Source: Sipunculus nudus (Eukaryota > Annelida > Sipuncula > Golfingiida > Sipunculidae). From it: a DNA stretch of 64,000 bases. Within the stretch, counting starts at the first letter, position 1. Every line of letters begins with the position of its first letter. Made by a program: the position numbers and the translations under genes. The DNA is taken from assembly GCA_026874595.1 (NCBI GenBank), contig CM049310.1:65176056-65240055 (forward strand). The letters run 5' to 3'. Positions 56,241 to 64,000 of this stretch are shown here, in pieces. Below the pieces are notes generated by a model. That model was given only the letters and a program-made list of their open reading frames with translations. It was not told the origin of the DNA and made no database searches.

Positions 56241-57417
56241 TGTTACAACGGGGAATTAGGGGAGTTCTTCCCTGGCCATAACACAGTCACACGGCGCGTC
56301 AGGTGAATAACTGAGACAGTCCAAGTTGGATATTGTGCTGTTTTATTTCCAGTTGTCTTGGTTTACATGTTGATGATGGCGTGGGTCTGTCTGCCAGTTC
56401 CCAGCCCAACACAGGTTTTTGTATCAGTATTACTACGTCACAACCCTTTACATCATCTTACACTTTTTCTATTGGATATTGGATGTGTGTCATTATGTTA
56501 AGATAACCATATATGGCTTCGGCTTTCACCTACGCCCAAACTTTTTCCTTGTTTTACCTAAAGCTCATGTAATATCATTATATTCCTGTCATTAATATAT
56601 TCAGGGTATATATTTGTCTCCTGATCAATTCTGTGTGACCCAGCTACTTACTGACTCACTTTTGGTACTGTTTTCCTGTCCTAAATTACTGCCTTGTGCG
56701 AAGGCCGGTATTCACTGTACCTTTGACTTTTATATCATTTTACACTGTCATCCAGATCTAAACCTGGCTTCTGCTGATGCCTATAATAACAGAATCTATT
56801 TTGACTTACTTGATTAAGTTTACGTTCACATGCATGGCTATAAAAATTATACCAGTCTATAGTAATCACTGGTTGTCTGCATTCAGAATTTATGTCCAAT
56901 AAAATACTCATTTATCAGCTTCTTTTCTAAACCTATATGCTAACCGACATATGGAGATCGGAATCCAAACACCTGTCTTACAATGTTAGACAATGCGTTG
57001 GTACACCAATTTAGGCTATTATCATTTCTCCCTGTCGCTCTATCTGTCTTTCCATCTGCTGAACTGGTAACTGATCTTATGTGTACCAAAATATTGCGTT
57101 AAAATCAGTAATTATTTATAATAGATATTAACACCTCTTACCACATAACATATCCCTGGGGCTCAAAATTTGAACTCCGGGTCAAATACACAGGAAGATG
57201 AACAACATACTGAGGACAGTTTAAATAACGCCAAAGAATCACATTAGAAAAAGCGCATCAAAGTACTGGCTGCAGCGGCAGTACAATCCATAAACATCAA
57301 TATAGTATCAGGAAACATGGATAATACAATATACTAGTAGCTATCTCTAGTATGCTAGTTTGTTTTTGTTTTTTATATATTTTTTTTGTGTGTGTTGGAG
57401 TACATCCTATCGTAACA
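56241..57417 (-). repeat. 3' LTR candidate of the Gypsy element
   Basis: Ends TGTTAC (56241) and GTAACA (ending 57417) form a 6-bp inverted repeat. On the minus strand the stretch includes AATAAAACAGCAC, a plausible polyadenylation signal, and lies downstream of the pol remnants and the 3' ORF. An alternative upstream boundary is about 57752, where a purine-rich run on the minus strand is followed by TGTACAAAAGC. The 5' LTR is outside the window, so the limits cannot be confirmed. Confidence 0.5.
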
Positions 57418-57961
57418 CAGCAAGAAGGTAAAATAGTAGTCCCTTAATTGTATGATAATATTCAATAAGTTTCATGAAGGTACAATCACAAGGAAATAAT
57501 ATATAGATATATATATTTAAATATACATATGAAAAGACCAATATACATAACATGATAAGAATATAATGCAGGATAAATATACATCAATGAGATCTACACA
57601 TGGTATATAGTGATGATTAACTACACATAAGATATAATGATAGGGGATAATAAGTATACAGATATATGCATGGCTTATTTGCAAAGAGGCAAAAATTATA
57701 CATACTAGTAGTCAAACAGCCTTTTTCTTTAGTGATTTTAAAGCTTTTGTACATTTTTTTTTTCATTTTTTTTTTTTTAATATGCACGTATTAAAGAACA
57801 ATAAGAATATGTATATGTACAATCGTAACAACAAGAATAATGCTACCTATGTCATGTATTATCAAGAAATATCATAAAAGGACAATATCATATAACAAAG
57901 ATATATATACATATACATATAGCGACAATATTCTAAATAGACGCTACATAAGTAAAGAACC

Positions 57962-58471
57962 TCAACGTGATATTGCACCATCTAATGATACATTATCAGA
58001 TAGTGGATACAACGTAGCATGCGTTGTATTATCCGTCATGGACATCGTGGACAACGATGCCATGAACGGAGGTACAGCAGGAAACATTGCTGTTTTGAGT
58101 GTCTGACCCGGAACTTTTAATGGATTTGTAGCGACTTTATTGTCTACGTCCATTTCATAGGAAGTGGGGTCCTCCCGTGTAGGACACGAGTTAACCAAAT
58201 ACACTACGCCGTGATGTTTCATCGTAAGAATCGTAATAGGAAGTCCGTGACGCAACATGCGTTGTAATTTCCATGATTGCCAAAACGATATATAAACGTG
58301 CTGAGGTATGGGGACTGTGTCATTGTTAATCATACCAGTGGAAACAACAGGGTTGCCATGCCAGCTAATAATCAATTGATAACACAGGTAAGTGGAATGT
58401 ATTTCTTCCCGTGTGATGCCCATTTTCTGTAAGGGGACAAGGAATGGATGAATAAGTATGAGGAATGACAT
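57962..58471 (-). CDS. Unrecognised 169-aa ORF 3' of Gypsy pol
   Basis: An open frame on the same strand as pol, between the chromodomain-like end of pol and the LTR candidate. It begins MSFLILIHPFLVPLQKMGIT. There is one weakly hydrophobic N-terminal stretch, no clear membrane anchor, and no motif I recognise. Composition looks protein-like (for example HGVVYLVNSCPTREDP). It could be an accessory or degenerate third ORF of the retroelement, or captured host sequence. The initiating Met is uncertain because upstream sequence is open for only a short distance. Confidence 0.45.
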   Translation of the reverse strand: MSFLILIHPFLVPLQKMGITREEIHSTYLCYQLIISWHGNPVVSTGMINNDTVPIPQHVYISFWQSWKLQRMLRHGLPITILTMKHHGVVYLVNSCPTREDPTSYEMDVDNKVATNPLKVPGQTLKTAMFPAVPPFMASLSTMSMTDNTTHATLYPLSDNVSLDGAISR

Positions 58472-58671
58472 ATGAGAATAGTAAATCTCTCAACAAGTGT
58501 GTGTATTGATCTTAACCTTAAGGATTTAAGATGGTAATTTTATTGCTAGCTATTTATGTGTAAGATCAACACATCTGCAGAGTGATGATATAATATATGT
58601 CAATGAAACGAATGATATCCTCGTCATCTCACTATTAGGGTCCATATACGGGTGAGTACAGTCAGTGTATT

Positions 58672-60611
58672 TGTATCGCCAGACATAGTCTGGAGATACT
58701 ATGGTTTAGGCACAGTCGCGCCGCCGCCGCCGCAGAGATTTCTTTTGGACACAATAACTCAAAAAATATTTCACGGATCTTTACCAAACTTGGTATATGT
58801 ATAGATATGGGTAAGAGGACGAGGCCTATTTAAAATGAGTTCATGACCCCAACTAGGAGAGTGACCTTGACCTTGAATAGGTTCAATTTTGGGGAAAATC
58901 ACACAAATTCTTAAATATCTCAAGAAAACTTGCATGGATTGATCCCAAAATCAAGTTGATCGAAGATCATGGATAGGGTTGTCATGTTCCAGAAACTGGT
59001 GGCGCCACCTATTATTCTTTACTTGTTTTCATGCCGTTTAATATCACCAAAATTGCTACTTGACAGTACTGTGAGCATTATAAGTCAAAACTAATGGACA
59101 GATTTCTTTCATATTATGCAAATACATAGATATGGGTTATGGGATGATGTTTATTTAAATTGGGGTCATGACCTTTCCTATGAGAGTGGCCTTGACCTTG
59201 AATATTGCCATATATGGTGAAAATCACACAAAATCATTAATTTCTCAATAAGGGATGCATGCATTGGTCCAAAAATAAACTTGACCGAAGATCTTGGATA
59301 GTAATGTCATGTTCCAGAAACAGGTGGCGCCACCTGTTATTCTTTTACTTGTTTTCATGCCGTTTAATACCCCATCATTGCCACTTAACAGTACATTTAT
59401 AACCTGTGAGCATTATAAGTATAAAACTAATGGACAGATTTCTTTCATATTATGCATATACATAGACATGGGTTATGGGATGATGTATATATAAATTGGG
59501 GTCATGACCTTTCCTATTAGAGTGGCCTTGACCTTGAAAAATTGCCATATATGGTGAAAACTACACAAAATCATTAATATCTCAATAAGGGATGCATGCA
59601 TTGGTCCAAAAATCAACTTGAACGAAGATCTTGGAAAGTATTGTCATGTACCGGAAACAGGTGGCGCCGACTGTTATTCTTTTACTTGTTTTGTGCCGTT
59701 TTATACCCCATCATTGCCATTTATCAGTACTGTGAGCATTATAAGTCAAAAACTAATGGACAAATTTCTTTCATATTATGCATATACATGGATATGGGTT
59801 ATAGGATAATGTTTATTTGAATAGGGGTCATGACCTTTCCAATGAGTGGCCTTGACCTTGAATATTGCCATATATGGTGAAAATCACACAAAATCATTAA
59901 TTTCTCAATAAGGGATGCATTGATTGGTCCAAAAATCAACTTGAACGAAGATCTTGGACAGTGTTGTCATGTACCGGAAACAGGTGGTGCCACCTGTTAT
60001 TCTTTTACTTGTTTTCATGCTGTTTAATACCCCATCATTGCCACTTAACAGTATTGTGAGCATTATAAGTCAAAAACTAATGGACAGATTTCTTTCATAT
60101 TATGCATATACATGGATATGGGTTATAGGATAATGTTTATTTGAATAGGGGTCATGACCTTTCCAATGAGTGGCCTTGACCTTGAATATTGCCATATATG
60201 GTGAAAATCACACAAAATCATTAATTTCTCAATAAGGGATGCATTGATTGGTCCAAAAATCAACTTGAACGAAGATCTTGGATAGTGTTGTCATGTATGG
60301 GAAACAGGTGGTGCCACCTGTTATTCTTTTACTTGTTTTCGTGCCGTTTAATACCCCATCATTGCCACTTAACAGTATTGTGAGCATTATAAGTCAAAAA
60401 CTAATGGACAGATTTCTTGCATATACATAGACATGGGTTAGGGGATGATGTATATTGAAATTTGGATCATGACCTTTTCTATGAGAATGACCTTTTCTAT
60501 GAGTGTGGTCTGATATTAATTGTTGCTGAAGATGGGGGGCCTATTCTTAAAGGGGGGGGGATTAATTGTCTGGGGATACTATGGCACCTGCGGTGCCAAG
60601 AAATATCTAGT
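58672..60611 (+). mobile_element. Family C HINE-like element (copy C2) inserted in the Gypsy element
   Basis: The 5' end is TGTATCGCCAGACATAGTCT. The 3' end is GTCTGGGGATACTATGG, perfect hairpin GGCACCTGCGGTGCC (60583-60597) and AAGAAATATCTAGT. Five or more tandem units of about 330 bp carry GACCTTGAATATTGCCATAT and AGGTGGCGCCACCTGTTAT. A 20-bp perfect palindrome lies at 59319-59338. On the minus strand the pol frame runs into the element. Joining the flanks gives a stop a few codons later, so the insertion is close to the natural pol end. Confidence 0.8.
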
Positions 60612-60994
60612 TTACGTTTGTTTTTACGTTTGCGTACCTGACCGGTCATTGTTCGTTTAATGTGAAATTCACGGGTAAGTGCGGGCGAAATATCGTCAGC
60701 ATATTCCCAGGAAGATTTCCGTGATTTGTCTACCCATTTCACGAAATACACACGCTTTTCTTGGTGTTTTGAACACTTCATAAGCCTATTGACGGCAGTG
60801 TATGCATCATGGGAAGTTTGAGATTGATCTGGGCTGTCTGGATCCAAGACAGACCGATCTCTAGGGGATGTATCACGCTGGGATGAATCTACACGGGTCG
60901 AGGGTGGATCATCGGTCGGATGATCAGGGGGATCTCGACGATTTGTCGGACGATCCTGGGGATCAAAATATTTTTTTAACCTATTACTATGCAC
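60612..60994 (-). pseudogene. Gypsy pol, C-terminal chromodomain-like part
   Basis: Continues the frame of the integrase part after an in-frame TAA near 61004. An acidic, proline-rich linker (residues 10-60) is followed by a chromodomain-like segment at residues about 64-112 with YTAVNRL, VYFVKWVDKS, SSWEYADDI and a terminal REFHIKRT. Chromodomains on Ty3/Gypsy integrases can steer integration to chromatin marks. The frame ends in a basic KRKNKRK tail and runs into the family C insertion. Confidence 0.7.
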
Positions 60995-61003
60995 GAAATT
61001 GGG

Positions 61004-61684
61004 TTAAGCTTTGTTAGTACGGCAATCAATAAGTTTATACCTATTATTAGAATTGGCTATTGCAATGTAGTATGGGCCTAAGTATTTGGGGAGTAATTTT
61101 GGCGTAAGACCTGGGGTTTTGGCCATACGTTTTAACAGAACACGATCACAGACCTGAAAGTCAGGTTGAGATGCTTTTATATCATGTCGCTGTTTAATTT
61201 TATCTTTGGTCTCAGAAGTAATATCAGCTACTATCTCCCTAATTTGTTTCAGGCGTGTAGTTAATAAATCAAGGTATGCCTGATCGGGAGTGGTCAATTT
61301 AGGTGCAGGTAACAACTGCACATCAATTGGAAGTGTTGGTTTCTTACCAAACAAAATTTGATATGGGCTAAAGCCATCAAGTTGTGCCTGAGGTCTGAAA
61401 CGAAAAGCCATTAATAAACTTGGAATTAAATCAGCCCAATTAGATTGATCGGCTTCGATATATGTTCGAAGTGACTGGACTAAAGTGCGGTTATAAACTT
61501 CAACCTGACCAATCGAGGCTGGGTGGTAAGCACTTGTTTCTACTTTTGTAATTTGAAAAAGTTTACATAATTGTTTAATCAAGTGGGACATAAAAGTTAG
61601 CACCTCTATCCGAAACGAGGCTATGCGGGGGTCCAAACCTGGTAATAAAGGTATTATAAATAGCCTTGGCGATAGACTGTGCAT
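61004..61684 (-). pseudogene. Gypsy pol, integrase core (C-terminal part) and GPY/F module
   Basis: After a frame change near 61596 this frame carries the third catalytic residue region (SAYHPASIGQVEVYN, Glu about residue 62) and a central domain with FRFRPQAQLDGFSPYQILFG. It also has the GPY/F module around KYLGPYYIAIA near residue 205. It ends at an in-frame TAA. The first 30 residues of the open frame are out-of-frame sequence overlapping the preceding piece. Confidence 0.85.
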
Positions 61685-61991
61685 TCTGTTCTCGTAATGG
61701 AACAGCCTCTATCCATTTTGAAAAACTGTCAACCATGACAAGAACATATTTATATCCTTTTGGAGTTGTTTTCAGGGGGCCACAGACGTCTACATGGACT
61801 CGAGAGAACACAGAGGAAAGTGGGTAATTAATAAGTGGTGCATCCCTTGCATGGAAATGTCGTTTTGCAACCTGACAAGCGTCACAAGATCGTATGCATT
61901 TTGTAATATCAGCATACATAGAATGCCAGTAGTACTTTTGACGTAAGGCTTCGTAGGTAGAATTAATACCAAAATGACAACCAGCAGCCAA
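61575..61991 (-). pseudogene. Gypsy pol, integrase zinc finger and first catalytic residues
   Basis: HHCC-type zinc-binding region with CIRSCDACQ at residues 32-40, then the catalytic Asp in HVDVCGPLK (about residue 68) and the second Asp in SLVSDRGANF (about 128). The frame then ends because of a one-base change in a T-run near 61596. The start is set by a frame change near 62000, not by an initiator. Confidence 0.85.
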
Positions 61992-62008
61992 AGAATCATG
62001 ATAAGATC

Positions 62009-62974
62009 TTAAATATCATCACGCAATATATATGGAATGACTAACTGAATATATGGTGCATATTTTTGTTTACTGCTGGAGCGAGGATAATAACGATGGT
62101 ATAGAATATTATTATCCAGAAAATAATTTTGACTTTCTAAAATAACGTTTCTGGCTAAACGTTGATTATCAGGTAAGTCAGTTTTATTCCTAAGGTATTT
62201 GATGATAGGTATTAAATCCTCATCTTGACCCTGTAATTCCTGTATCGGGGTAATCTCAGGAAGAAGATGTTCCAATAACTGTTGTGGAGTCGCGTCCGTG
62301 TAGTTTTGCGAGGCTTGAGCCAACTCTTGTAATTGATTAATTTCAGGAGTTATTATCTGAGAGCTATAAGTAAAATGATGTTCAACTAAATCAGATGTCT
62401 GATCCGGAATAACCTGTGTAGAAAGTAAACTAAGACTAGACACATCACGAGTGTCCTCCCAAGATATGGGTTGTAAACTAATATCATAATTTCTTCTTGA
62501 AAGAGCGTCCGCATTAACGTTTGATTTTCCAGGCTTATATACTATTGTATATTTATATGGCTGTAATTTCATAGCCCAGCGAGCGAGCCTTGCTGATGAA
62601 TTTTTACAGGAGTCCAAATAAGTCAGAGCCCTATGATCTGTCACGATTGTGAATGGCCGGTCGTTTGCAAGATACACATTATAATGTTTAATACCTTCTA
62701 TAATAGCTAAACACTCTTTATCTGTTATGCCCCATCTGGTTTCGTTATTTCTCAAATTTCGGCCACCATAGGCAATAACACGCTCCTTGCCATGGTCGTC
62801 TTTTTGACCCAAAATATAACCAATAGCATAATCGGACGCATCAGTATATAAAATGAATTCCTTGTCAAAATCGGGATTCACCAAAACAATAGGTTCTGTA
62901 GTCAGAGCCTGTTTCAGTTTAGTAAAAGCATTTTGGCATGCAGTATCCCAGTTGAATGGAATATCTTTATGCAA
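62009..62974 (-). pseudogene. Gypsy pol, RNase H domain and connection to integrase
   Basis: RNase H motifs include ILYTDASDYAIGY (Asp about 45), TDKECLAIIEGIK (Glu about 87) and TDHRALTYL (Asp about 113), followed by the NADALSRR signature typical of Ty3/Gypsy. The frame stops at 62009 through an indel. It is separated from the reverse transcriptase piece by two in-frame stops inside a short AAAGAT-type hexamer repeat at about 62975-62990. Confidence 0.9.
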
Positions 62975-62983
62975 TCTTTATCT

Positions 62984-64000
62984 TTATCTGGTCAATGGGT
63001 AAGCAATTTTTGAATAATCTTTAACAAATTTTCTGTAGTAATTACATAATCCTAAGAAACTGCGCATTTGTTTAGGGTTCTTAGGTTGGGGAAAGGTAGC
63101 AACAGCTTGTGTCTTCGCTGTGTCCATTTCAACACCTCTAGTTGTGATATAGTGACCTAAAAAATTAACCTTAGGAGTGGCAAAATGACATTTGGATGGT
63201 TTCAGTTTAAAGTTAGCTTGTCGTAGTCTAGTAAAAACTTGAGACAAATGAGTGAGATGTTCAGATAAATTACGACTATAAACAAGTATATCATCAACAT
63301 ATACTACAGCATTTTTAAAGTTTAAACCCTTTAAAATAGTTCCAACTGTAAAAGAGAACGATGATGGTGCATTACGAAGACCGAAGGGCATAACATTCCA
63401 GGTATATGTACCTGAATGCGTGACAAATCCAGTTTTGTCAATAGAGTCAGGGTGCATTGGAATCTGCCAAAATCCAGAGGCCATATCTAGAACAGAGAAT
63501 ATGCGCGCTTTTGCTTGTCCTATACTATCAAAAACATCCTCAATTCGAGGTAAAGGATGACTTACCGGCTTAGTTATAGCATTTAATTTTCTATAATCCA
63601 CAGCAAATCTATATTGTCCATTTTTCTTAGGGACTAATAAAACAGGAGCTTGCCATAAGGATGTAGATTCTTGGATGATGCCCGTATCGAGCATTTCCTG
63701 AACTTGCCTATCTATTTCAGCCTTTTTAGTGGGGCTTACTCTGTATGGGGCCAGTCGAATGGGAGTTTCATCACCAGTATCTATTGAATGAGAGAATACA
63801 TTTGTACGTCCTAATTCATTAATATTAGTAGCAAAAATGTCCCGATTTGAGCCTAAAAATGCAAGTAATTTATATCTTTCCTGTTCATTTAATTCTGTTC
63901 CTTCTAAGTTGAAGTTTAAGGATTGGGCTATGTTAAAATATTCCTTCTCGTTATCCTCATTGGTATTACTAGCACTAACCTTATTAATGTCCATACTGAC
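62984..64000 (-). pseudogene. Gypsy pol, reverse transcriptase (runs off the window)
   Basis: RT fingers and palm with WQAPVLLVPKKNGQYRFAVD (about 114-133), SVLDMASGFWQI (Asp 170) and the YVDD box at residues 232-235 (VVYVDDILVYS). They are followed by FLGHYIT and FLGLCNYYRKFVKDYSKIAY. The protease and gag parts would lie beyond 64000. The ATG near 63994 lies inside pol and is not a real start. Pol carries at least four breaks in the window, so this copy is non-functional. Confidence 0.92.

Noticed and set aside
56614-56817. 67-aa plus-strand ORF in the LTR candidate
   Set aside because: It is antisense to the retroelement and lacks any recognisable domain.
1-64000. tRNA, rRNA or snRNA genes
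   Set aside because: I looked for tRNA T-arm and A/B-box patterns and conserved rRNA words while reading and saw none convincing; a covariance-model scan would be decisive.

Overview
The window looks like an AT-rich animal genome segment, most likely from a bivalve mollusc. Genes have small exons with GT/AG introns. Intergenic DNA is packed with non-autonomous repeats that resemble the (GTCY)n-bearing, core-repeat elements known from bivalves ('pearl'-like) and from flies (DINE-1/Helentron-associated elements, HINEs). A decayed Ty3/Gypsy element lies at the right edge. The bivalve assignment is an inference from repeat style.

Repeat grammar. Three families, called A, B and C here, share one architecture. 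A and B start T5-AGC. Each family has a 10-11 bp subterminal inverted repeat (A: GCTCAGCTGA; B: GCGAACCTGTG; C: TATCCCCAGAC) and a short 3' hairpin just before a terminal CTWGT(T). A and B carry a 5' (GTCY)n microsatellite, and all three have tandem core units. None shows a Rep/helicase ORF. They insert in T-runs and nest inside one another. In several cases both halves of the interrupted host copy can be matched across the insertion.

Layout. 1-1440: 289-bp satellite ending in a C terminus. 1441-4820: AT-rich, no gene. 4821-23900: a nested composite. An outer A element is split at a T-run (4821-5923 and 21911-23900) by a second A element (5924-21910), whose (GTCC)n is itself split by a 12.7-kb segment (6037-18712). 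That segment holds a complete five-exon gene for a 245-aa PWWP-like protein with its own promoter, an 8-bp-TSD hAT-like element in intron 1, a C element, and decayed exon-like pieces. 23901-36408: A and B elements nested in series, plus a Harbinger-like MITE. 36520-36621: one exon of a GABA-B receptor subunit 1-like gene. 37601-56230: more nested A/B copies, including an intact 3.2-kb A, an intact 1.7-kb B and a 275-bp satellite. 56241-64000 (minus strand): Gypsy 3' LTR candidate, an unrecognised 3' ORF, a C insertion, then a disrupted pol running off the window.

The most interesting signal is the whole gene with its promoter inside a HINE-type element that is itself inserted in another HINE. 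This would be capture or carriage of an intact gene, not a fragment. All repeat names and the exon model come from reading the sequence; no alignment or search was run.
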